From: Erythrocercus mccallii
Taxonomy: Eukaryota; Chordata; Aves; Passeriformes; Dicruridae
DNA: 64,000 bases
Direction: 5' to 3'
Assembly (NCBI GenBank): GCA_013397435.1
Contig: VZRG01001699.1
Span: 94,435 to 158,434 of the forward strand
This document shows, piece after piece, positions 27,601-39,600 of the stretch. Both the position numbers and the translations under genes were made by a program. The notes beneath the pieces are model-generated. The model worked only from the letters and a program-made list of their open reading frames with translations, searched no databases and had not been told where the DNA came from. How positions within the stretch are numbered: the first letter of the stretch is position 1; every line of letters begins with the position of its first letter.

Positions 27601-30600
27601 AGGACTCACTGCTCAGAGGAAAGCAAAGGAAAGGCTGAGCTGCTGAAAGCACCGAACAGCTGTACAGTACAGCAGCTGTTTACTCCTTACAAAAGAAGAG
27701 AAAGGCTTTGTACATCATCTCTCAAAAGATACCCAACACAGCTTTAACCATTACCAGATGACAATTTACTTAACTCTTGACTATTGGAAATGCAATCTCT
27801 ATAGATATACCTGATGCAAATGAAGCAGGGTTACAAAAGGTCAAACGCCACAATCTTACTGATTGCCAAGAGACAAACACTCAAGTCTCCTGACTACAAA
27901 AAAAGTCATGGCAGAACTTGTGCTATATAAAAGGCCAGCACAATCACAGCTCCCCTCCAATCCTAAAGCAAGCTGTGGCAAGAAAGTCAAGCTAGTTGAA
28001 CCCCATCCAAGCTGTGGGAGAAGGCAGCAGCAATTAGCAAGCAGAATTAGCAAGCACATGGCCTTTCCTCCCTCAACAAGATTTACAGAGATATATAAAA
28101 ATATAAAACCTCCAATCACCCCATACAGGTTAGAAAGTTACACACAAAAAGGCAGGTTTAAAAGCAATTAAAGCACAAGCCATTGTCCAGACATTTCTGC
28201 CCCTTTCCTGTGGTTGAGTTTGGCCTTACTGCACAGATTTTCTTTATCTTTGCGAAATAGCAAACCAGACTAGGCACTGCAAATACAAACTGTGAGAAAC
28301 TCCAATCCACAGCAAGTATCCAAAAGCAAAAATTAAAGCTTCATAAAAAAGGGAAAACAAACCCAGGTAAACCATCTGCCACATGAAGAAGCTGGACTGT
28401 GAGATGCAGAGGCCAACAGAACAAAGCAACTGCTTTTCATGCAGGTTTAAGGAGTTATGGTATTGTTAAGTGTGTTCACTCATCATCAGCATGGTTTTTC
28501 TCAGGAGGCTGGGATTTATTTTTCCTTACGTTTAAGGTCAAACTTTAATTCAGCCACCTTTAGTGCAGTTGCACATTTGAGCTGATTTGGCTGATACAAA
28601 GTAATTCAAAAAGGCCAAGATTTCTTCCCAATTCAGCAGCTCAAGGTACAGCAAGAGTTCCCAGTACAGTCACCTGAGAACAACAAAATCCCAGCACAAG
28701 TAGGCACATGCCTCTACTTTTTATGCTTTATACATATTTATACAAACGTTTCATATATTTAACGTACACTTAGGACTTAAGCCAAGAATGTCCAAATTCT
28801 AACCTCTTTATCATCTTCAGATTTCCTATCCTCCTCCTCTTCCTCTTCTTTCTCAGACTTCTCTAGCTCCTTTTGCTCCTCTTTTTGTTCCTCCACTTTC
28901 AGCTGCTTTGTCAGTCGAGCGATCAGCTGAGATTTAAGTCCCTTAGAGCTAAGGGTTCGACTTTCTAATTCTTTGCGAAGGTCATTCACCTGGTAAATGA
29001 AAGCTTTGTGAGTGGTATCAAGCAGTGACATCGCAAAAGATCTGATTAGTAGAGAAAGTAAAAATCAGCAGCACTGAAAAGTCAACTGTATTTTTTAAAC
29101 TTATGCTGAAAAACACTAGTAGTTACTGATAAAAAAAAACATATTACATTTAAAGTGATGTTTTCCACAGAAAACTTCCTTCTGAGGAACTTTTCACAGA
29201 GGCAGGGAAAGGATGTTGTCAGAGGAAAACACTTTATTATTACTATTGCCTTCGAGAACACTTTTATTATGTCTCCTAAAATAGTTTAAAAAGGCAGTAA
29301 TTGGATAAAAATGTACCATTTAAGTATTTTAGACCCCCACATTTTTAAAGGAAGTAGTAGTCTGGCAGATTACAGCAGAACTCTTGTTTTCCAGTTAATG
29401 TATCATACGTGATATCCTTTAATTGTACAAAGTTCAGAATAGATTCAGTTAGCTGTGTTCACTCACTACAACCAGGAGTCATCCCTGCACACTGTGATAA
29501 CACATCTAGCACCATAAAATCAGCAAAACACCACTGAAGGTCTTCTTGCTCAGTTAAGGGAACATATAGCTGCATTTCAGGTCATATCTTAGAAGTGAGT
29601 AAGTACAATGGAATCAAATTTTAAGAAACGCTTGTTAACCTTCATTGTTTTTGGATCCAGTTTAGACCAGTGTGTAGGCGTAGAGATCTCTTTAGCTTCC
29701 CCATCATCCTTTTCCTCTTCATCCTGACAAATAAAATTTAGAAATTATCATTCAGAAAGCTTGAAAGCATTTCAGTTATTTTTTAAATTCTGTTGCTGAT
29801 CTGTGCAAGGTCACAACTGTTTCAGATAGTCTTCTCCTAAAGTTATTTAGACAAGTTCACACACACATTCTACCACTTTATAAATGATCACAGTGCCACT
29901 CAGCCAATACAAGCCAGATCTGTGGAACACAAAAGGGTGATAAGCAACACCACAAAGGATATTGGGGTTACACAGACACTGCTGGTCTCCCGTAACCACA
30001 CAGTGGGTGATCTTCCCCCACATTTTAAATCCCCCAAATTACTCTTTGTTCAGTCAGACCTTCCCTTATTCCAAGATGTTGATCAGCCACGTGGCCTGAA
30101 ATTGAGATGTTTCAGACTAGTGTTTGTTCAATTTCAAATATCACAATTAGAACTGGCCACAAGAGAGAATTTAGAAATTTCAGAAAATGGCAAAATGTTT
30201 GAAGACAGCTATTCATAAACTGAATCTCACTCAACAACTGGTCCCAGATTCCAGCAACTACGTCTACAATAAAAAATTTTCTGCGCATCGTAAGCACAAT
30301 TTAATTCCGTTTGTGATATCAGCATACACATTTAAAGTTAGTGAACTAGCTGAAATAAAAATAAAAAGCAACATTCACTACACTGCTGAAAGCTGGTTTA
30401 CCAGTCATTGTTACCAGTTATGTTCCTCCTGTGTATGTATGTTGTGTAGTATGTGGTGTGCATTTTGTGCCTGTGTTCCTGTGCCTGTGAGAAGCAGAAA
30501 TAGAAAAAGGGATTAGCGTTCAGTGCCTGTTCTCCATCAGCCTCCTTGCGTTCACCCTGAAGCTTCTCGACCAGCTGCTGCTTGTATCCTCGGGAGAGGG

Positions 30601-33600
30601 TTTCCCACTCTGAGCGGGTGGGAAGGCAATGCCAAACATCCGGGAAAAATAAAACCACTGTCTCCACATGAGCTGGAACTGTACGCCCCTTGTGGGTCTC
30701 CTCAGGGCGATGGTAGCGAATCTCTGCAAAACGGTACCTGTTGCAAGGGAAGAAGCATGTTGGAAAAAAAATTCTACAATACATTTTTCAAGAGCCTAGA
30801 TCACTTGTAGCACATCAAGTAAAGAAATTTTGCTGCAAGACCTTGAGGTTTATCTAAAGAAAAAAATTATGGAAGCCATATTTTCTCTTTTGGCACACTT
30901 GTAGAAAGGTATCGCAACTGAAAAGGAGGAAAACCAACAAAATGCTTTTCGCACAACTTCTTGTTTAGCCCAAGTAGGTTTTATGTGCAAATGGAAGTTG
31001 TTGAAGAACTTCAAATTTAACATACAATAGGCTTTCCTGGCATTAGTGCAACTGAAGTGAGTGTTAACACAGGACAGAAACTCATCAAGAGAAAATATGG
31101 CTGTATAACAAACGGCTATTTATTTATAACAAAAGAACAATGAAATGAAGTTCTCTTGACGATCCTCTCCAGCTATGTACAAAATGAAAAGTATTTTCAA
31201 TGCACGTTCATTAAAAAAATTACAGTGTAACAGGTCAAAATAAACCCACAATTTTTAATTAGTTCTTAATGCAGTATTCAGCACACTTGGCACCAATCAA
31301 GCTGATTACCAAAGAGAACATCCTCTGAGTAGATTACCTGAACTACCAAGAGCAGTTGACAAAGAAAAAAGGGATTTTCCAGCTTTTTTTGTTTGTTTTT
31401 AAAGTCCTGCCAACAGACAAGTATTTATTTCTACAGTGCACTTGGCTTTGCAGTACAGTACTTACCATTGCGTGCACACACTTAAGTCAATCCCTGTAAG
31501 AGCCTTGCAACAACGGATTGCCGTCTTTATCAGCACCGAAGGGTCCTTTTCTGGATCAGGTCCATCCAGTGATGGGGACCAGTGTCCTCCAATAGCCATA
31601 GCTTCATCTTTGCCTTTCATACCCACTAAAAACTAGACAAAAAGAGTCTTCTGAATGTTCCCCTGCTAGGGGTAAAAAGTCATTTTCCCAAAGTGCAAAG
31701 AATATTTCATAGCACACACACTGAAATCCATGAGTAAACCGTCAAACTATTTTGAAATCTGAAAATGAAAATCAGTCAAGAAAGAGTTCAGTTATTTTTT
31801 TCCACAGATTATTTCAGCAATGGAATAGGTTTAAAACATCATCACTCATTCTTGCTTTCAAGATTTTCCATCAAGTTTGTTTATTGCTATAGGCTTGTGC
31901 CTTTGCAATTAAAAGCCTTCTAACCCAAAAGACAGTAACTTAAATGGTGTCTTAACTCTCATACGCATTTATGGATGCGCCTGCTTAGAAGTGATGAAGA
32001 AAAACTACGAAAGGTGAGACCCACAAGAGCACCATACCTATAAATGAAAGCATTTCCATGTGCCATAAGCTAGAATTTAACGGGAAAACAAGTCTGTTGT
32101 CCTGAAACACCACAGCACTTACAGCTTGTTCAGTTTAACGGTTAAGTTTCACTTAACACAATGGCTGCTAAACTGTTGCTTCATGTGTATTCTCTTCCCA
32201 GCTGAGCCCTTACAAAACAAGTACATGGTTGTAAAAAGCAGCTAACGAAGTTAATTGTTTGAGTTTAACTAAGTTGAACAAAGCAGTAAATGTGAAGCTC
32301 CTATAAAGTGGAAAAAGAATTGACACATAAACTAGGTCTCTTCAGAGGAAAAATGAAGTCATCATTCAGCTGTCTACAAGCTCCTCTCTTATTGTCAAAA
32401 ATGATAAAGCTCTATAACCAACCTTTATTGCCAAAAGTGTCTGGCATTGAAGCATATTTACCTTTACAAGTCTAGCAGGATGCTGAAATCCATCACGAAG
32501 TTCTTGAGGGTCCTCAGCCAGAGCACATGACTTGTGGTAGAGATCTTCCATGCTAGGACTAGCCATCAACATCACCTGTGGTGCAAGACACAGCAGTCTG
32601 GTGAAGGTCTCACTATGACTGATAAACGATGACCACAACTTGCAAACACGCGCCCCAAAACTTCACAAGGTTGCTCTATACCCTAAACAGGTGTATGATA
32701 AAACATGCTCCTTCTCAGTTACTGACTATTGTTTGAAGCTCAATCTTCTAAAGGCAGCTCTTGCTCTGCACAAACAGACTGAAAATCCAGGGTGTCTGAT
32801 ACTCGAGCAAAGGTTTACAGTTTTTGTACACAGAAGGAGAGTGTATCTTTATCTGAATGTCAAAATATGCTGCATCAAGGGCTGTAATCATGTATAAAAG
32901 ACATCCTTATCAAAACTTCTTCCTAAAACCTATTCTGTGGATGCTGAGTGTGAGAAATCAGGCAGCAGCAGTACAGTGTCTCTGTGAAACTAAGTCACAC
33001 AACTTTCTCACATAGCCCTGAGAAAGTGGCCTGGGATGTTACGAGGAGGAATTCAAACAGTCCTTGGAGAAAAGACAATCCTTGTTGGTGTTGTCTCCTG
33101 TTGTTTACTTGCAAGAAAACAGTCAAGGGGTGTCTTGACCAACGATGGTCTTGTATTGGTTTGTTAACCAATGAAACTTTATCCTCTCGGAACTGTCTAT
33201 AGAAGAGGATTGGAAAAATAAAGTTTGCTCTCACTTTGCTAACAAGCCGGAGAGTCTCGTGTCGTTATTCCCGCTGTCCCTAATATAATGGCAACACTGT
33301 TCCATTTGAAGTCTGTCATTAAAACAGGTCTGAGATTTTTAGGGCAATCTGTGTTAGAAGTATTACATGTCAAAGATAGATCTCAATCTACTTTAAACAA
33401 AACAAGGAATATTAGGAAAGAACAAAAGAAAATACCACTAAACAGAAAAACACAAACTGCACAGAAAGTATCCTTGAAGCTAGAAAAAGGACTCCATTAA
33501 CTACTCAAAATTAATTGCCTAAGAAATAATTTCCTTGGGACCTTGGAGGAGCTGGCTTTCTTTCCTATAATTACATCACTGCAACTGGGTGCAGAGAATG

Positions 33601-36600
33601 GAACAGCCCTCCGTAAATACAAGATTTAGCACAACCCTAGTAACAGAAAAACAAACTGAATTTCAGTTGTGATTCTTTAACTTCTACATACTAGCTTTTT
33701 ACTGAAAAGTTTAAAACATATTTTGCTCAAATGGCTGCAGAACATTTTCAGTTCAGTTATACTCACTTTTGCACCTATTGATAAAAAAAAATTTCTAATG
33801 AATAGTGGTATCAGTAGAAAAGCATACAAACCTTAGCACTGTAGAGATGATCAGCATCAGGTGGATCAAGGACAGCAGCGTTCTTATCTATAGGATCTAC
33901 TTCTCTATGCATTACATAGAAATTACAGTAGTTTCCCAGCTGAAATGGTCTAGACATAGGAAAAGCATCCACCCATGTAAACTGAGCATCAAAGAAATCG
34001 CTCGGGATATACAAGTTCTGGTAACGCCTCCTCAGCTCCATCATATCACAGCTACGGCTGAAAGACACAGCATTATTTGAAAGATACAGCAATAAAGAAC
34101 TATTAACAAAGTTCATCATTAAGAGGTATATTAATTGGCAATACAACCATTGTATATTTGATGTTGTATATATAAAGTCTCAAGAACACTACAACTGAAT
34201 GTCACAGATGAAGTTTAAAAACAAGTAACCATTAAACACGCTTTCAATTCAGGTGTCTGTATGTTAAGGAATATTCATTAAACAATGCTAGAAAGCTATT
34301 TTGCAATAGCATTCCAAAGTAAGACAGAACTTCCAACAAGTTCATCATACAAGGTTTTTAACCATTACATATTTGACCCCTCTTTAAAGCCAGGATCATC
34401 ATTCCACACCCACTCACACACACGTGGGCTGACACGGCTCACGGTAAGCCGTGGCCATGATTAAGTGAACTGTAGGTAAACATCTGGCACGGTGAACGTA
34501 CCAGTCCAACGAAAACTTGGAGAACTGAACCGTGTAACGAGGAACGACGCGCCGGGGTCTCCGCGGTGACCTCTCCCTCTCCCGTCTGGGCGACCTCTCT
34601 CGGGAGCGTTTCCTCTGCGGAGACCTTTCCCGGGACCGGCGTCTCTCTCGTTCTCTTTCACGACTTAAACAACACACACAAAATACAAATAGCTTTGCAG
34701 GCTGGTAACACAAAATGATTTCTAGCACAACAGAAGCCAGACCTGTCAGAGACAACTCATAAAAGGGAAGAAGTTTCAGTATACAGTCTCTTTACCAGAG
34801 AAACTGATTACACAACTCCTTACTTTCAGGTAGATAAGAACTCTTTCCTAATTCATATGAGTAACACTACTTGTGGGTCTTGCTGACTCACTCTGGAGCA
34901 AGCAGCTCAGCTCTTGGTTGAGGACAGGTCTTTATGGAATGCCTGGATCACAGTCTGGTCTACTTACCTCCTGTCATCTTTTCGGTTTGGCATAGGGTCT
35001 CCACCTCGGTCATTCCTCCCAGAAAATCTGGACGGTGGGTCTAGTCTTCGAGCTGGTTGTGGCTGTGAAACCAGACGGACTGGGGGCTGCAACAAACCAC
35101 CTGAAACAAAATGTACAGCATCAACACAGAATAGAGGGCAACTAGCTACACTTGGCAAACGCTGCCGCTTACAGCTGTTTCACTTGTGTACATTTTCTAA
35201 CCTAACTCTACAGTCAAATTTATCCACTATCAACAGCCACCCAAAGAAACTCAAGAGATCCAAGCTTTTCTCCACAGAGGCAAACTGACACTCTAGTTAA
35301 GTGAAATTGGTTTAAAAGCATCTTCTTGAGATGGAAGCTAATATAACCTAAGCACATAGAATCCATCTGAATAAATAGCTAAGCCTTTTTGAAAATTGAA
35401 TTTATAAGACTATTTAAGATATACTACCTACTCATTGAACTGAACAAAAACTGAAATCCCCATTTTAAGGCTACTCATACATAGAGTACCTGGCATCCTG
35501 AAAAATTATTCCTAAATCAATAAATTATACTGCTACATCAATCCTTCAGCACATACTTTGTCTGAAGACATTTAACCAACTGATTTAGGTGGAGCAAATG
35601 TTACTGAACACCAATGAACAACTAGGACTAATTAGACCATAGTAAGCACTCGTGCAAAACAATTCTGCTTTGGTTCTTCTACCCTTGCTTTTACTGTGAT
35701 AAGACCAGCCCTAACATGATCATTTCTATCACTGATTCCTTAGCCACTAAAAGTTCAAGAGACTTCACAACCTTTGTTTTAGATTTGCCACGTTTGGCAG
35801 CATTTCTTCTTTCAGATGCCAATCTGACTAACTGAAATGAATAAGTGAAGAAATAACAGCTTGAACAATACAACTGCGAAACCTGATTTTGCGGAACACT
35901 GCAGAAGATGCTGAAGCACCGCACTGCTATTAATACTTTCAACTCCCCAACTTGTCTGTGAAAGAACAAAAATTACATTGAATTTGCTTTCGGATTACAA
36001 AATCTTAACATGACCAGGAGTCCATGGGGATTTCATTATCAAGTGGATTCCTAGCTAATGGCGGAAGACATACTCAATCTCAAAACTCAATAGAGTCTCC
36101 TCCATATCATTTCAACCTTCTGATTAACAAGAAAACAACCATCACCCACTAAGCACCAGAACGACCCCCCCAAAAAGGTGTGCACTGAAGGAGCACCTTT
36201 CTGCTGTGGCTGCTGCAGCAGCGGCTGAGGCTGCGTCTGGAGCAGAGGTGTGATGGAAGCTGCAGAGATCTGTGCCTGCAGCAGGGACTGCGGCTGCGGC
36301 TGCGCCTGGACCCCGAAGGTCTGCTGAGCGATGGGCTGCAGGACGGCCGGCGGCGTCTTCAGCAGCGGCTGCGCCTGGCTCTGGTTCTGACAGCAAACAC
36401 AGCGAGTCGGGAGCGAGCTTCAACCACAGGCAGCCGCTGCCACCGGGTAACCCCGCTTACCTGGTTTGGGAGGGTCTGGATCCTTTGGGCATTCCATTTG
36501 AATGGCATATTAGGATTGTAAGTAGCTTCTACCAAGACTCTGTCACCCACCTGAGGTGTCTTGCCTTTAACAGCACTGCAAACGTTACAGAAAACGTACA

Positions 36601-39600
36601 TGAGAGTCATTTTAGCTAGGTTTATTTGCACGTTACATTTAAAGATGGGAGAAAGTAGGCAAAGTTCATTAAAAAAAGCTTCTAGGAAGAGCATCTACCT
36701 CCAAATTCAGCATTAGTACTACCTGCTTCAGTTCAGGGTATGCACAGGAACTTAGTAATTCCCTGGTTTTGGTCCTAAGGCAAAAGTTCCCCAAACAGTA
36801 CCAAGTTAAGACGTGCAGACAGCAGGTTTTATGCTTTTAATCACCCACAAATTCTGCAATTTCCTATTACAAGGAGCTAATAACCTCTGAGTCTGCCAGC
36901 TTTGGGCTAAAAAAATTCAAAAATTCACACGAAGTACCTCAGACTTAGCATCTATTAACCTCTCTGACTTCCACTGTTGAATGAGAACAACGCGCTCTAT
37001 CAGCAGAGTCACACAATTAGTGTGCAATCACCCAAACCTTTGATTACTGGGAGCATCCCGGAGCACATCTGCAGGCGAGTGCTCACAGCTTACCTGAGCT
37101 GAAAGAAGACATCTTCATCCACAAAGCCAAACGTATCATGCAGCTTAGTCACCACGCCAGTAAAGACACGCTGCTTTTGAGGCTGTGTTTGCTGCTGGCT
37201 GGAGCGGGGAGCCGGGTAGGAGACAGTGATCTGCGCTGCCGGCTGCGGCGTGGACAGGCTGAGGCTGGTGGGGAGCGCGACTGCGGGCTGCAAGCAAAAC
37301 AAAGCCAACTCTCAGTCTCGTAAGCAGCTGGCAGACTGACAGGGAGCAGCTCCTTCAGCCACCGAGACAGCGGTTGAAAATGACTATAGCACCTAGAACA
37401 GACATCTTCAGATGGTGGAAGCTTTTTGTATTTTTTTGTCGGGTTGTTGGGTTTTTTTGAAGATAACGTTTCTTACTTTGAATGAAGACTGGCTTTGTTT
37501 ATCCTTCTTTTTTACAAGAGTCAGCTTCCCCCAAAAATGCACCTTGTCCAGACAAAAAGCATGAAGACTACATTATTGCCTACAGGTAACCCGTGCAGTG
37601 GGCCTGAAGTGGAGAAAAATTCCCAACTTTGCTAGGAATAGACGCTCAAGTGGTCATTCTACGTTTATATCCCATCTGTAGTGTTAGAAAGTCAGTAAAG
37701 GCCAACACAAACCTTTCCCTAACTCAACAGCTACTTGCCTTCTTATAAAAGCAGAACACAGTAAGATAATCAAATCAACTCAAACATTTTTACCTTTTTA
37801 AAGCACGTTTAAAAGTTCAAGTGAAAATGGAACTCAAGCAATTTGCTGTGCTTTAAATGGCTGCAAGTTTTAAACTCGTCCAGCTCAGCAAGAGTCTTTT
37901 TAAACCTCTTTATACACATACTGTTACACAGGAAGTTAAATTCCTTCACAAAGAAGAGAAAGATTTTCCCCATTTGTTATCTACTGCAAAAAACAATTGG
38001 ACACTTGAAGTTCAAACAAAAAAAATTAAAATATAATCAACACACATGTTCCCTTCAAGATTAAGGAAAAGTGGTTGCTATAATTTTTGAAACCAAGGCT
38101 ATGCATATTTTAACATCTGGATAAAATAAGCCTGTACCAATAAAATGTCTATTCATATTAGTTCATTTTACAGATTAAAATAGCAAGATGTCACAACTTT
38201 GCACTCTTGTATTATCTGTGTTTGGGGATGAAGACCAAACAATAAAGCCAAACTAACCTGAGTTAAAAGGGTCTGCTGAGGTTGCTGCAACTTAAAATAA
38301 ATAAAGTTACAAATTAATTTTATATTCTTAAGGAAATTGTACAATTCTACCTCCTCTTTACAAGTAAGAGTTTTTGCTTAATCTGAGTCATTTAATAGTC
38401 CTTTAGGGCTTGCTCACTTCAGCAGTTTGCACATCCGTAAGACTGTGCTTGTGGGGTTAGTTTTAAGATTGTATAACCCAGGTTTATTCAGAAAGGAGAA
38501 ATGCTAAAATGTTTTTGAACTGAAAGTTAACAGCAATACAAAAAAAAGTTTGGCAGCTGGAACAGCTTAGGCATGTAATTCCCTTGTACTTTTATTCTTT
38601 TTTAAAAATCCTGTTAAGTTTGAAGATCATAATAAAAATCCAAAAGGGAACGTTTTTTGGACAGTGTCTTTCCAGCAGTTAAAATACACGGCCCTGTTTG
38701 GAGCAGAGTTCAGCAGAGAATTGTTTACACATGGAACAGTATGTATTTTTAAAATCTGTTTCTGCATGAAGGTAGGCAGGTTTCCATTCTGCACGCATTT
38801 TTCCAAGTTTATGAACTTCAAGCTCTCTTTTCGCTACACAAAATATTACTTAAGTTGCTTTAACAACTTCCCATATGAGGATGATTTTGGAGACAAATCC
38901 TACAAGACATACAGCTGACGTTATTTTTTAAGTTATTTGTGATGTACACAGTAAGAATCAGACAAACCTGTTGCTGTACACTATAGAGAGTCTGCTGAGG
39001 TTGTGAATATTGCTGAAACAGATAAAAGCAAAATATCTCATAAACAGGAGAATTATTACCACAATAATATCAAATATAAGTTACCTGCTTAGCAAGTTCT
39101 AGATAAGAAACATTTAACATTTAGTAATTTTAATTAAAAAATAACTAATAATATCAACACATATGATTTTCACAACAAATATTCTGAGCCTTTTGAGTGG
39201 GCCCTGATGTTCCCTTTCTAGCTAAAGTCAGCAATTTTTGTTAAGCCTGACACTTAGACAGTATTTAAGGCACACGATGAAATTATGCAAAATTCCATAA
39301 AGGATATATATGTATAGTGATGGGAGATACTTGAGATTCTCAGTTTAGATGCAGCAAAACTCATTCTCCCAAAGAGCTTTCCCCAGCTAACAATCAGCTC
39401 CTCCCCAGCCCGAAACCCCACCTTCGCAGACTGATTCCGCTACTGCTAGCTATAAACCCGTCCCCGCCCCCTCGATAAGACAGGTTCACACTGCAATGTT
39501 CACCATTTGCCATTCTCCTTTCCTCCTGGATCCTTTAGCTTTACGGAGTTCGGGGAGCGCCGGCCGCTGTGTTTGCTTTACCTGCTGCAGGGCCGCGGCC

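Noticed and set aside
32341..32370. ATGATGA...CTGA pair in a CCAR1 intron as a snoRNA
   Set aside because: The boxes are only about 20 nt apart, too close for a C/D snoRNA, and there is no flanking stem.
39486..39581. Coding extension past the exon 2 donor of CCAR1
   Set aside because: The frame stays open for about 30 codons after the donor, but the donor gtaaag is good and the family sequence continues in exon 3.
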